In this document: piece by piece, positions 36,217 to 45,638 of the stretch | Layout of the letters: each line of letters starts with the position of its first letter | Position numbering within the stretch: the first letter of the stretch is position 1 | Source: Gammaproteobacteria bacterium | Lineage (GTDB): Bacteria > Pseudomonadota > Gammaproteobacteria > Steroidobacterales > Woeseiaceae | Assembly: GCA_024640305.1 (NCBI GenBank) | Contig: JAHEFG010000007.1 | Span: 18,999-82,998, forward strand | Direction: 5' to 3' | Length of the DNA: 64,000 nucleotides | Program-made: the position numbers and the translations under genes | Notes under the pieces: model-generated | Database searches by the model: none | Seen by the model: the letters and a program-made list of their open reading frames with translations, nothing else | Told to the model about the DNA's origin: nothing

Positions 36217-38340
36217 TCAGGGGATGGCTTGTGCTGTGCGTTCCGGCACGGCTGCAATCTCCCGAAGCAAGGCCAAGTCTGTAACAATGCCTGCCGCCTG
36301 GTCAAGCTGAATGTCTGGTCGATCGTCTTCTTCCAGATCTTCCAGGCTCTCTATTGCTTCCAGTGAGAGTGCCGCGCGCCGTTCATTTTCGAGTTCCAAT
36401 GCACGCTTCATCTGCGATTCTCGTTCCGCCCGGCGTGCCTCGATGTTCAGCGAAACAGATTTTCGGGAGCGTGATTCGCGGTCGTCCTCAATGAACTGAG
36501 TGAGATAGTTGAAGTTCGGATCCTCTTTCGAGCGTTCATCGTAATTCGCGGTCAACGACTCAATTGTATTTTGCAGTGGTTGTCCTGCCCGGAATCGGGT
36601 AGTTGCAATCGTGTCCCAGGGAAGGGCGCTGTCCCGAACACTTTCGCCGACAGATTCCGAGTCAATCGCTGATGGCAGCCTGATGTCGGGCTCGACGCCT
36701 CGATGTTGTGTGCTTTCACCGGTGACTCGATAGTATTTGCCGATTGTGAGCGTGAGCTGACCAAAGCCCTCGTCATCTTCGGGTTGCAGGTACTGGTCCA
36801 GGGAGTACAGATTTTGCACAGTACCCTTGCCGAACGTTTCCTGGCCGATGATGACACCACGCGCATAGTCCTGAATGGCCGCTGCGAAGATTTCCGATGC
36901 GGAGGCGCTGAATCGGTTGACGAGAACCGCCAATGGGCCGTTATAAGCGACGCGCGGAACCGGATCCGGGTCATCAAGTCGGCTGATCCGTGCGTTGGCG
37001 TTTCGTAACTGCACTACCGGCCCGTTATCGATGAATAGTCCGGAGAGTGCGGTGGCTTCCGTAAGATGACCGCCACCATTGTTGCGCAGGTCGATAATCA
37101 GTCCATCGATGCCCTTCGCCTCAAGTTCGCCGATGAGCCGTTTGACATCCTTGGTAGTGCTGGCGTAGTCCTTGTCACCGTTAGTCAGCGCCCGGTAGTC
37201 GCGGTAGAAGCTGGGCACCTCAATCACGCCGATCGACCAGTCACGGCCGTCGCGGGGGATAGTGACAATCTCGCTCTTGGCGGCTTGCTCTTCAAGGCGC
37301 ACCTGGCCGCGATTAAGTTGCAGAACTTTCTCGCTATTGCCGGGGAGGGTGCCGGCCGGAATGATCTGTAAGCGCACAACCGTATTTGCTTTGCCCCGAA
37401 TCAGGTCGACGACGTCGTCAAGTCGCCAGCCGATGACATCGACCATCTCGCCGTCCACACCTTGCGCGACTCCGATGATTTTATCGTTGGGTTCGAGCGT
37501 GCCGTCAATCGCAGCAGGCCCGCCGGGAATGATGTTAACGATGTGTACGTAGTCGTCTTCGGACTGCAGTGACGCGCCGATGCCGACGTACGACAGGCTC
37601 ATCATGATGCGATATTCCTCGGAGTTTCTCGGCGACAGATAACTCGAATGCGGATCCAGTGTGTGGGCGAATGCATTCATAAACGTTTCGAACACGTCGT
37701 CGCTCTTCAGCTGATCCATTCTTTTCAGGTAGCGTGCGTAACGCTTTCTAAGCACCTCGCGAGAGTCTTCCCAGGGCTTTTCGGCCAACGCCAGGTTAAG
37801 CACGTCATTCTTGACCCGCATACGCCATACTTCGTCGAGTTCCGCTGATGTTTTTGCCCAGGGAGTTTCACTGCGATCGAACTGGTATTCCTCTTCGACC
37901 GTCAGGTCCGGTTCTTCTTCGAGTAGCGTCAGCGCATACTGGAATCGCTCTCGCACTCGCGTTCGGTAAATCGAGAACATGTCGAATACCGGATTGAGCG
38001 GCTCATTGCGAACAATGTCATCAAGTTTGTACCGATACTTTTCGAAGAATTCGATGTCGCTGGCTAACAGGTAAACGTGGTTACGATCGATTGACTCGAT
38101 GTAACGATCCATTACGCGCGAAGACAGGTCGTCGTCTACAGGGATGTGGAGATAATGGGATTTTTGAACAAACTGTGTGACCAGTTGGCCAATATCTTCA
38201 TGGCGAGGTTCCGGTGCCAATATTTCGTCCGCCTGGACATTGAGCGTGCTCGCTACGCTATGCGACGCAAACAGTACTGTTGCAAGGGCGGCCAGCCAGT
38301 GAATACGACGGTTCTCAACGGCTTTCAAATTTATCTCCAA
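36217..38340 (-). CDS. prc: Tail-specific (C-terminal processing) periplasmic protease
   Basis: A 707-residue S41 protease with a signal peptide (ending SVAS). An N-terminal helical domain includes SIDRNHVYLLASDIEFF, followed by a PDZ domain (about 235-330, SYVGIGASLQ and IPGGPAA) and the catalytic domain with NRFSASASEI (Ser) and GQETFGKGTVQN (Lys). It cuts proteins at nonpolar C-termini and, with NlpI-type adaptors, controls murein hydrolases. It is monocistronic here; a 130-bp gap separates it from the next gene. Confidence 0.94.
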   Translation of the reverse strand: MEINLKAVENRRIHWLAALATVLFASHSVASTLNVQADEILAPEPRHEDIGQLVTQFVQKSHYLHIPVDDDLSSRVMDRYIESIDRNHVYLLASDIEFFEKYRYKLDDIVRNEPLNPVFDMFSIYRTRVRERFQYALTLLEEEPDLTVEEEYQFDRSETPWAKTSAELDEVWRMRVKNDVLNLALAEKPWEDSREVLRKRYARYLKRMDQLKSDDVFETFMNAFAHTLDPHSSYLSPRNSEEYRIMMSLSYVGIGASLQSEDDYVHIVNIIPGGPAAIDGTLEPNDKIIGVAQGVDGEMVDVIGWRLDDVVDLIRGKANTVVRLQIIPAGTLPGNSEKVLQLNRGQVRLEEQAAKSEIVTIPRDGRDWSIGVIEVPSFYRDYRALTNGDKDYASTTKDVKRLIGELEAKGIDGLIIDLRNNGGGHLTEATALSGLFIDNGPVVQLRNANARISRLDDPDPVPRVAYNGPLAVLVNRFSASASEIFAAAIQDYARGVIIGQETFGKGTVQNLYSLDQYLQPEDDEGFGQLTLTIGKYYRVTGESTQHRGVEPDIRLPSAIDSESVGESVRDSALPWDTIATTRFRAGQPLQNTIESLTANYDERSKEDPNFNYLTQFIEDDRESRSRKSVSLNIEARRAERESQMKRALELENERRAALSLEAIESLEDLEEDDRPDIQLDQAAGIVTDLALLREIAAVPERTAQAIP

Positions 38341-38472
38341 TCATAATGAAACAGTTTTGTAGCAACATTAATTCGGCTAGGCTAGATGCCTTGCGCGTTC
38401 TGATCAAGGGCGTACTGTGCATTAATCACCAGCTCTTCATGCTGGCAAATATACCATTTTGGAAAGTTTATC

Positions 38473-38757
38473 ATGCGTCCTCTAACTGCGGTCACCGGCA
38501 TACTACTGGGATCCTGTGCTGCAATCTCAATTAGTCTTGCCGCTGTGCTCTTCGTATTCCTCGTCCTCGGCGATGACTACCCGCGATTGCAGCATGAATT
38601 CAGACCGTTATCGCAAAGCATGCTCATCTTCCTGAGTATGACCATCATTAGCGCTGCTAGTTTCTATGCATTGCTCAAAAAACATCGGGCGCGATACTGG
38701 GCGCTCGGTGGAATGTGGTTGGGGCTTGGCGCGACGGTTTGGTTTTACTGGCCCTAA
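38473..38757 (+). CDS. Small inner-membrane protein of unknown function
   Basis: A 94-residue protein with three hydrophobic helices (about 6-32, 49-66, 75-93). GGAAAG lies 6 bases before the ATG. Its stop overlaps by 4 bp (CTAA) the stop of the DUF1232 gene. No family recognised. Confidence 0.65.
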   Translation: MRPLTAVTGILLGSCAAISISLAAVLFVFLVLGDDYPRLQHEFRPLSQSMLIFLSMTIISAASFYALLKKHRARYWALGGMWLGLGATVWFYWP

Positions 38758-39317
38758 TCGAAGAGTTTCAACGGTTCCTGGCGTGAACCATCAGAATTTC
38801 GAGTGTCACGGCGCCGGCGCATTTGGGATTGCAGCTCATCCCGCCGATCCTGTAGTGCTTTATCCCGACCTGTTTTGGTGCCATTTCCGCTATCTGAACG
38901 CAATTGATCGCGGAAACTGCAAAAATCACTGTAGGCTTCAATTTCGAATTCGAGCTCGCGAAGAACCAGTTCGACCATTATGGCGTCATCAAGAAAGCCA
39001 ACGCCGGGAATGTGATCGGGAATCAGGTCCTCAGGTTCCGTGAAATAGGCGAGAGCGTTCAATACGCGCGTAGCCTCCTGGTGAGGCAGTCGCCATTCGA
39101 GGTCGGTTAGCATGCCGATCAGAAAGCGCAATTTCTGAATACGTTCGAGTATGAAACCTGGCGTGCTTGTGCCGAGAATAACGTGAAGTTGTTGTTCCGC
39201 GGCGGCAACTATGTCCTCCGGCGCCATGCGCGAGGCGGTCTTACGAGTCTCCCGCATGATCAGGCGAAAGTGCTTGAGATCATCGTCGTCAAGTTCAAAA
39301 GATACTCGAAGACCCAT
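38754..39317 (-). CDS. DUF1232 (YkvA-like) protein
   Basis: A 187-residue protein. The segment PDHIPGVGFLDDAIMVELVL is the DUF1232/YkvA signature; upstream is a helical region, and the C-terminal 45 residues are charged and low in complexity. GAGGG lies 6 bases before ATG 39317. The role of the family is unknown. Confidence 0.78.
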   Translation of the reverse strand: MGLRVSFELDDDDLKHFRLIMRETRKTASRMAPEDIVAAAEQQLHVILGTSTPGFILERIQKLRFLIGMLTDLEWRLPHQEATRVLNALAYFTEPEDLIPDHIPGVGFLDDAIMVELVLRELEFEIEAYSDFCSFRDQLRSDSGNGTKTGRDKALQDRRDELQSQMRRRRDTRNSDGSRQEPLKLFD

Positions 39318-39374
39318 TGATGTCCCTCGAAAAAGCTGTGAAATCGTTGCAGTTTACCGCAAGCCGCGGCCGCA

Positions 39375-39761
39375 TTATTTGAGGCGCTTGTCCCAGTGCT
39401 TGGAGCGGTCAAATCGACCTGTGTTGTAGGGGTCGATTCCTTCCTCTTCTTCGGTATCAATCATGGAATCATCTATGATTTTGAGCGTTTCATGCGTTCC
39501 GGTGTCCTCACGGACGTACTTGTTGCGAATAAGTACATTCTTGCCAGGCCCATTGTCCTCGATCCGCCCATCAATTTGCGGATCCAGTTCAACGTACTCG
39601 GGCTGACGCCTTGGCACGGCCTGCTTCGGCGTGGATCGCTTCGGCTGGATCTTATGGCTACCGCTTTGGCGCAGTTGTGCCGCTTGAACCAGATTCGGGC
39701 GCTTTGGCTCTTTCCTGAACGGCATCTTGGATGTAACCCATTTGGTGAAACGATTGCTCAT
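39375..39761 (-). CDS. Small basic protein of unknown function
   Basis: A 128-residue protein with a basic, disordered N-terminal half (MPFRKEPKRPNLVQAA and further Lys/Arg/Pro) and an acidic C-terminus ending YNTGRFDRSKHWDKRLK. I chose the ATG at 39761 rather than 39830 because the sequence before it looks noncoding. A CRP-type site and an AT-rich palindrome lie upstream. No family recognised. Confidence 0.5.
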   Translation of the reverse strand: MSNRFTKWVTSKMPFRKEPKRPNLVQAAQLRQSGSHKIQPKRSTPKQAVPRRQPEYVELDPQIDGRIEDNGPGKNVLIRNKYVREDTGTHETLKIIDDSMIDTEEEEGIDPYNTGRFDRSKHWDKRLK

Positions 39762-39839
39762 TGGTGTTCTTGCGTCTAGTGCCTGTGGAGTGGATAGAAA
39801 ACGAATACAAGACTCGCCTGAGTCGAGCATGCATCATTG

Positions 39840-39860
39840 TTAAGATATTTTCTATCTTAA
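39840..39860. promoter_or_regulatory. AT-rich perfect palindrome
   Basis: TTAAGATA, spacer TTTTC, TATCTTAA: 8-bp perfect arms, in the gap between two minus-strand genes and about 80 bp before the start at 39761. It may be an operator. Confidence 0.4.
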
Positions 39861-39891
39861 TGGGCCAATAGACTGTTGTTAAAGAAGTAAA

Positions 39892-39907
39892 TGTGATCTG
39901 TGTCACA
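39892..39907. promoter_or_regulatory. CRP/Vfr-type binding site
   Basis: TGTGATCTGTGTCACA is a perfect TGTGA-N6-TCACA match to the CRP family consensus. It lies in the 167-bp gap upstream of the gene starting at 39761 and 22 bp past the end of the gene at 39929, so it most likely serves the former. Confidence 0.55.
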
Positions 39908-39928
39908 CAATTGTCAGATTGTGCAGAA

Positions 39929-40258
39929 TCAGGGTTTTGCGGGGGCAGAAACGCGTTGCCAGGCGAAGAACGTCAGTCGCAGCAGCTGCCATGCCAGATA
40001 AGGGGACAAGACAAAAAACCACGCGATTAGATCGCCGCCCCTGATTTTTGCGCTGAGCGTAGCGAAGAAGTCGCTATATCCTTGTCCGCCATACTCACCG
40101 AGAACGTTTTGGCCGACCCAGTAGATGGCAATAGGCGTAAGAACGAAGCCCACGAACAACAGGCCCGTAAATAAGGCCACTTCCTTCAGAATGCGCTGTT
40201 TGCGACGCGGTTGACTCACGATCGATCTCTGCAATATCGGAGCGATATCGTTGCTCAC
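39929..40258 (-). CDS. Small membrane protein of unknown function
   Basis: A 109-residue protein with a basic cytosolic N-terminus and two transmembrane helices (about 28-50 and 78-97). The start is GTG at 40258. It lies 21 bp after another small membrane protein gene on the same strand, and the two may be co-transcribed. No family recognised. Confidence 0.6.
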   Translation of the reverse strand: MSNDIAPILQRSIVSQPRRKQRILKEVALFTGLLFVGFVLTPIAIYWVGQNVLGEYGGQGYSDFFATLSAKIRGGDLIAWFFVLSPYLAWQLLRLTFFAWQRVSAPAKP

Positions 40259-40279
40259 GAATGCGTAAAGATCAAGCGC

Positions 40280-40522
40280 TTAGCGTCGGTGCCGTTTGCG
40301 GTAAACGAAAACGCCCATGTGCAGGCATGCTGCGGCGAATAAGAAGTAGTGCGGCAATATCCAAAACCAGTCGCTGATATACAGAGTCGCGGCCAGCGCT
40401 GTGACACCCGCGGCGATGTAAAAATAGGGGAGCGCGACGTAGAGAACCCTGGGCAGCCAGATGATTCGCGACATGAACTGACCGGCGTCGCGAGTCATTT
40501 CATGGGTGTCGCCAAGTTGCAT
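40280..40522 (-). CDS. Small membrane protein of unknown function
   Basis: An 80-residue protein with two hydrophobic helices and a basic C-terminal tail (YRKRHRR). The frame is open to 40606; I chose ATG 40522 because GAGA lies 6 bases upstream. ATG 40498 is another possibility. It precedes the 109-residue membrane protein gene. Confidence 0.5.
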   Translation of the reverse strand: MQLGDTHEMTRDAGQFMSRIIWLPRVLYVALPYFYIAAGVTALAATLYISDWFWILPHYFLFAAACLHMGVFVYRKRHRR

Positions 40523-40647
40523 TGGTTTTCTCGATGTATTCGTGAGCATTTTGCTGCTGGCGCCATCCCTGGGAGTCAGCCAGGAGCATACGGTTAACCA
40601 TGGCACATCGCCGTGACTGTCCTCACAATCTCAAGTGATTGATGTCG

Positions 40648-42132
40648 CTAGCTGTCGCGTTTTGGACGCTCTTCGTAGCGGAAATCGGCTGTGCCTATCG
40701 TCACCGTATCGCCGTTCGAAAGGAAGTGCTCAGTTATACGTGCCGAATTAACGAATACGCCGTTCTTACTTCCCCAGTCGATGACGCGTGTTTTGTCGCC
40801 ATCGGTAACAATGACGGCATGACGCCTGCTCACGAAGGACGCCTTCAACTGGATATCGTTTTGCTCGGTGCGACCGATTGTGAGGCGGTCTTTGAATAGC
40901 GGAAAGCGCAGCTCCTGGCCCTCGACAGAGCCGATGAGTACACGCGTCACGCGATCACGCTCGATGACGATCGATTCATCGATGTGTTCGGAGACGCGGT
41001 CATCGATTTCGTCAATGACTTCTTCGATTTCACCGAGCGAGTCGACCTGCTGGGTCTTTCTGGCCAATTCGCCGAGAAGGTAGTTAACGGCTTCGCTTTT
41101 TGTTTGCAGCTTACCTTCCAGGTCGTCATTCGATTGACGCAACTTGCGATTTTCTGTTTCAAGTTGTTCGAGTTTCGATTGGTTTGATTCCTCGGATTTG
41201 TTCAGCATCTGTTCGAGATCGTCGCGATAGCCGCGTGTCGTGACCAGGTCTGAAGCCAGTTGTTCGGTGACCAATTCGTGCTGTGCGACAGTTTCCTGAG
41301 CTTCACCAAGTTCGAACCGGATTGTCCGTATTTCTGCAGCATGGGCATCTTTGATCTGATCAATTGCCAGACGGAGTTCCTCAGTTGTACGGGTTTCAGA
41401 TTCGATGCTCTGCTCGAGTTCGCTGATTCTTTGATTTGCCTTGGCTAGTTCGGCTTCGAGGTAATCATGGTTGTTAATAGCGTGACTGCTAACTTCAATT
41501 CGGTCCTTTAATTGCTGTCGCAACTCGTCCGCATACGACTCCGTCCGATCGATCTGCGTACGCAGTTCACCAATGAGAATCTGGCTGCTTGCAAGCTGCC
41601 CAGCTTGTATCTTGCTGAATGAGCGCCCGTCTTGTGTATCGTCACCTGAAGGTTGAGTTGCCGCTTCGGCAATCTCACTAATCGATGCCTGCAGATTGTT
41701 GTACTCGCTATTGCGGTCTCTAATCTCGGACTTTAGAGTTTTGATTGACTGATCGCGCTTCTTCAGCAGCTTGCTCTTATTTGCAAGCTTCGTGCGCATC
41801 GTCTCAAGTTCGGAATTTTGCCGGTCGGTTATTTCCGTGCGCGCTTGGTACTCGGTTTCAAGGCCATTCCATTTCAGACGCAGTTGTTCTATTTCGAATT
41901 GCAGTTGGTCGATGGTCTTTGAGCGAGCCTCAAGTTCGGACTTGAGATTAGCAACTGCCGTACTGCTGTCGGCATCGGTATTTTTCTGGAAACCATGCGT
42001 CTTTGCAGAAACTTCGGATTGATCACTGCTGGCGTCCGGCAATACTTGCTTGAGCGAAAGGGTTTCCAGTTCCGCCGTTGGGTCATCATCATTGATGACT
42101 AATTCGTTGATGTTGTTTTTGTCATTAGCCAT
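40648..42132 (-). CDS. Coiled-coil protein with C-terminal FHA domain
   Basis: A 494-residue cytosolic protein. Residues of about 55-380 form long coiled coils rich in Glu, Gln and Leu. The C-terminal 95 residues are an FHA domain: LTIGRTEQNDIQL, SFVSRRHAVIV and WGSKNGVFVNS carry the phosphothreonine-binding Arg, Ser-Arg-His and Asn. FHA proteins read phosphothreonine, yet no Ser/Thr kinase is encoded nearby. It lies directly downstream of the AAA+ ATPase gene on the same strand, across 85 bp. Confidence 0.8.
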   Translation of the reverse strand: MANDKNNINELVINDDDPTAELETLSLKQVLPDASSDQSEVSAKTHGFQKNTDADSSTAVANLKSELEARSKTIDQLQFEIEQLRLKWNGLETEYQARTEITDRQNSELETMRTKLANKSKLLKKRDQSIKTLKSEIRDRNSEYNNLQASISEIAEAATQPSGDDTQDGRSFSKIQAGQLASSQILIGELRTQIDRTESYADELRQQLKDRIEVSSHAINNHDYLEAELAKANQRISELEQSIESETRTTEELRLAIDQIKDAHAAEIRTIRFELGEAQETVAQHELVTEQLASDLVTTRGYRDDLEQMLNKSEESNQSKLEQLETENRKLRQSNDDLEGKLQTKSEAVNYLLGELARKTQQVDSLGEIEEVIDEIDDRVSEHIDESIVIERDRVTRVLIGSVEGQELRFPLFKDRLTIGRTEQNDIQLKASFVSRRHAVIVTDGDKTRVIDWGSKNGVFVNSARITEHFLSNGDTVTIGTADFRYEERPKRDS

Positions 42133-42217
42133 ACAGGGATACTACCACGCATACGAGCGCTCACAACGATGCGCATGCTCCATCCCGCGTTACGTAAAAT
42201 TGCGAAGACCGCCGCAG

Positions 42218-43708
42218 TTAGTCGCAGGGGACAGTGCGTCCGTCTGCCCATTGGCGCAGGGCTTCAATTTGCTCGTGCATGACGATCGAGAGTGGCCTGG
42301 TCAGTTCGATTTCATTGAGTATGTGCCGTGTTTCGAGCGCTTCTTTCTTACTGTGTGCGGCATAAAAGGCCGCGACGACGGCTTGCTCAATTTCAGCGCC
42401 GGAGAAACCCTGGGTTGCTTTTGCAAGCGCCTCAACGTCGAAATTGCGGACTTCTTGTTCGCGGCTAGTCAGGTGAATGGCCACAATCGACGCGCGAATA
42501 TTGTTGTCAGGCAGGTCGACAAAGAATATTTCGTCGAATCGTCCTTTGCGCACGAGCTCAGGGGGCAAGGCCGTAATGTCATTGGCAGTCGCCACTACGA
42601 ATACGTGGCTCTTTTTCTCTGCGAGCCAGGTAAGGAATGTCCCCAATACGCGTTGCGTGGTTCCGGTTTCCCCGCCACGACCGGCGATGCCTTTTTCGAT
42701 TTCGTCTATCCACAGGACACACGGCGACATGACGTCCGCAGTTGACAACGACTCTCTGAGTTTGCGCTCGGTTTCACCGTGGTATTTATCGTAAATCGCG
42801 CCAAAATCCAGACGTAGAAGCGGGACGCCGAAAATTCCGGCCGTCGCTTTCGCCGCCAGGCTCTTGCCGCAGCCCTGTATTCCCAGAAGCAGGATCCCCT
42901 TTGGGGAATCGAGGTGAGCAGCGCTGGCATCGCCGCGAAAGACGGCCTTTCGCTGCGTAAGCCACTGCTTCAATCGCGTCAGGCCACCTACGTCACCGAA
43001 GCCTGCAGTTTCATATTCAAATTGAAGGGCGCCGCCGCTATTCAGGAGCTCATACTTCGCCTGCATGACGCCGGGGAGATCACTCCTGGTAATCGCACCG
43101 TCCAAATAGATCGCGTTTCTGGCGAGATGCGTCGTATCGCTGAAGGTCAGTCCAGCGAGGTTTCGAATGAGCAGTTCGTATGCTTTCGAGTCTGCTTGTA
43201 CTCGTGAGCCAGGGTGCTCTCGAACCCATTCATCGGCAACGCTCTGGACAATCTTGCGCCGCTCATCTTCGCTCGGCAAAGCCATATCAAAACGCGCACT
43301 GAATGATTCGAGTTCATCGGGCAGCTTTACTGTGTGACTGATGAGGACAATCTGCCGTGGAATTTCTCTGTAGCGAATGCAGATGTCTTTCAGTAAGCGA
43401 ATGTGTAACGGGTTTTCGAGGAACGGATGAAAATCCAGCAGAACGTAAATCCCCGGTTTGGATACTGCCCGGATATGCTTGAGGACGTCCGTCGGTTCAG
43501 AGTTTAATGGCTGTGGTTCCAGGGCGATATCGAGTCGCTGCAAACCATCAGTAACGGTCCAGCGAAACAGTGGCTGATAGTTGAGAGATGCTCCGGAGAT
43601 CGTAATGGATTGCAGCATCTCGAGCATGCGCGCTTCTTCCCGTGATTCTATGATGATGATCGGGGTTCGCGAACGCAGAATTACTTCAAGATCGTGACGG
43701 CGGTCCAT
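42218..43708 (-). CDS. AAA+ ATPase (Ycf46-like)
   Basis: A 496-residue ATPase. The N-terminal 220 residues resemble a degenerate P-loop domain ([25 protein letters not shown]) and the C-terminal half is a classical AAA module: Walker A GIQGCGKS (276-283), Walker [10 protein letters not shown] (331-339), then [20 protein letters not shown] with sensor and arginine-finger residues. This two-part plan is that of Ycf46-type AAA proteins. It has no membrane segment. Its place between the gluzincin lipoprotein and FHA genes suggests a common role, but the substrate is unknown. Confidence 0.82.
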   Translation of the reverse strand: MDRRHDLEVILRSRTPIIIIESREEARMLEMLQSITISGASLNYQPLFRWTVTDGLQRLDIALEPQPLNSEPTDVLKHIRAVSKPGIYVLLDFHPFLENPLHIRLLKDICIRYREIPRQIVLISHTVKLPDELESFSARFDMALPSEDERRKIVQSVADEWVREHPGSRVQADSKAYELLIRNLAGLTFSDTTHLARNAIYLDGAITRSDLPGVMQAKYELLNSGGALQFEYETAGFGDVGGLTRLKQWLTQRKAVFRGDASAAHLDSPKGILLLGIQGCGKSLAAKATAGIFGVPLLRLDFGAIYDKYHGETERKLRESLSTADVMSPCVLWIDEIEKGIAGRGGETGTTQRVLGTFLTWLAEKKSHVFVVATANDITALPPELVRKGRFDEIFFVDLPDNNIRASIVAIHLTSREQEVRNFDVEALAKATQGFSGAEIEQAVVAAFYAAHSKKEALETRHILNEIELTRPLSIVMHEQIEALRQWADGRTVPCD

Positions 43709-43716
43709 GTGGTGGC

Positions 43717-45039
43717 TTATGTTTTCCGGTTGACAGAGGCGATATTACGACAGCCGGGTAGCTTGTCGATGTGCAGTGTGTCCGCTTTATGGCCAGCAAT
43801 CTGTTCGACAGTGTCGACCAGCATGGCCAGGTCGACATTTCTATCAGCGTGCCTGAGAGCACGAGCCACGTCGTCGAGGTTTGCCGCGCCATCCGTTCGC
43901 TCTTCGATTTCATCGTTCAATGCACTGAGGAGCGTTACAGCCAATGCGGTCGTTGCACCGGACGAGACAGGCAGGCAGAGACTTGTAGCTGAGTTTGCCC
44001 ATTCGGCCGTATCGGCCCTGGCAATGGCAAAACGTTTGTCCGAAATCGTTCCGCTGCGGTGCAGGATCTCCAGGCTGTAGTACTCGGCTAGCCCTTCCAC
44101 AATCCAGTCATAGCCAGCGTCAGCTGAGAGTCGAAGCAACAAGTGCATTACTTCGTGCAACAGCGTGCTGGTCGCGTTTTCGCTGATGAGGGGCCGCGAT
44201 GAGTGTACAAACATTGACTGTGGCGCCGACAAGCCTCCGCGCCACATCGGCTTGCCTGCACTGACGATGGTGAGTCGAGCCGGCATATCCGGAAAAAGCC
44301 TGGAGACTTCGGGTAATGTCCAGCGCAGTAATGCCAGGGTATCCATTCGCCGCACGTTATTATCGACCGGGCCGGCAATCGCAACATGGACGCCTGCAAT
44401 ATCTTCGCGGCGCACCCCGAGCTTTCCCATCACGATCCAGCCATTCGGCTGGTCAAATCGCCTTGCCGGCTTATCGATTGTGAAATGATTGTTCTCACCT
44501 TGATACTCGGTGACGACAGACCATTCGCTGGGAATAGCAAAGCTCATTTGCGTTTCGCTCGTCGCGCCTTTCCGCGTTCGGGTCGATACGCGCGGGATAA
44601 TGTCTTCGGCGCGGAATAAACCCCACTGTTTGTCCAACCAGGCGTCATGCCCGTTGCCATTCCGTCTATGTGGAACAGAAATCTGCCAGCTTATTGCCCC
44701 GCCATTTGCGGGTGGTTGCCAGCGCACGAAATCGGTGCCGATATCGAGCTCACCATCGGCTTTAAAGCCGGATGTTCGCGAATTCACTTGCATTGTCATT
44801 TCGAGGAGCAGCGAACTGGACTGACTCAGGGTGAGCGTGACCTCGACCGTCTGTTTTGCCGGGTTCGGTCGAACGTCGTAGCTGACGCCATAAGTTAACG
44901 AACCAAGTGCGAGTGCAGATTGAGCCATTTGCTCGCCGCAGCTCGCGATGCATACAAGACACGCGAATATGACCACGCGCGCTGTTCTTGCGGGCGTATT
45001 TCCACTGTTTCGAGATCTTAAACTTGAGATGCAGGTCAT
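43717..45039 (-). CDS. Gluzincin-like metallopeptidase lipoprotein
   Basis: A 440-residue lipoprotein with lipobox CIASC (C34). A beta-rich N-terminal domain (about 45-200) is followed by a helical domain with HEVMH (295-299) and WIVEGLAEYY, where E315 is placed to be the third zinc ligand. This order recalls M61-type aminopeptidases, but the sequence is distant. I chose ATG 45039; a TTG six codons earlier is possible. It stops 8 bp before the AAA+ gene, so the two are surely co-transcribed. Confidence 0.7.
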   Translation of the reverse strand: MTCISSLRSRNSGNTPARTARVVIFACLVCIASCGEQMAQSALALGSLTYGVSYDVRPNPAKQTVEVTLTLSQSSSLLLEMTMQVNSRTSGFKADGELDIGTDFVRWQPPANGGAISWQISVPHRRNGNGHDAWLDKQWGLFRAEDIIPRVSTRTRKGATSETQMSFAIPSEWSVVTEYQGENNHFTIDKPARRFDQPNGWIVMGKLGVRREDIAGVHVAIAGPVDNNVRRMDTLALLRWTLPEVSRLFPDMPARLTIVSAGKPMWRGGLSAPQSMFVHSSRPLISENATSTLLHEVMHLLLRLSADAGYDWIVEGLAEYYSLEILHRSGTISDKRFAIARADTAEWANSATSLCLPVSSGATTALAVTLLSALNDEIEERTDGAANLDDVARALRHADRNVDLAMLVDTVEQIAGHKADTLHIDKLPGCRNIASVNRKT

Positions 45040-45093
45040 ACGAATTCGTGGCCTCAATATGTAGTCTTAGGTGTCAAGTGCCGAGACAAACTG

Positions 45094-45612
45094 ATGTACA
45101 TGATATCGCAGCCCGCCCATATATTTCGCCGCCTTACACTGATTGCCGTCATTGCGGTAGCAGCTGCAGCGTGTTCGTCACAGCCGTCTGTAGCTCCGGC
45201 AGCAAAAATGGATTGGCGCGACGTTGTTGAGCCACGTACGCCAACCCCGATCGGCGAACGCGCCGCGGCGGTTGCCATAGGACAGCTTGGCGTCCCGTAT
45301 CGATACGGTGGCAGCTCGCCGAACGGTTTCGATTGCAGCGGCCTGGTGCATTACGCCTACTCCAACGTCGGCATGTCCATCCCGCGCACGACAGCGGGCC
45401 TCTGGTCCGATCTTGCGCCAATTGAGAATCGGCAGTTACGGGTTGGAGACCTGCTTTTCTTTCGCATTGAGGGGAAGATGTCTCATGTCGGGATGTATCT
45501 TGGGAGCCGCAAGTTCGTCCACGCACCATCAAGCGGACGTCATGTTTCGGTGGCAAGTCTCGACTCCGAATTTTACAGAAGAGCGTTCATCCGGGCGGGT
45601 CGTCCGGAATAG
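45094..45612 (+). CDS. NlpC/P60-family murein peptidase lipoprotein
   Basis: A 172-residue lipoprotein (lipobox AAAAC, C27) with an NlpC/P60 domain: FDCSGLVHYAY holds the catalytic Cys81, MSHVGMYLG the His131, and FVHAP supplies the third polar residue, His143. Such enzymes cut the D-Glu to diamino acid bond in peptidoglycan stems. It is divergent from the gluzincin lipoprotein gene across 54 bp. Confidence 0.9.
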   Translation: MYMISQPAHIFRRLTLIAVIAVAAAACSSQPSVAPAAKMDWRDVVEPRTPTPIGERAAAVAIGQLGVPYRYGGSSPNGFDCSGLVHYAYSNVGMSIPRTTAGLWSDLAPIENRQLRVGDLLFFRIEGKMSHVGMYLGSRKFVHAPSSGRHVSVASLDSEFYRRAFIRAGRPE

Positions 45613-45638
45613 GAATTAGCTCATCGGAACGATGGATC

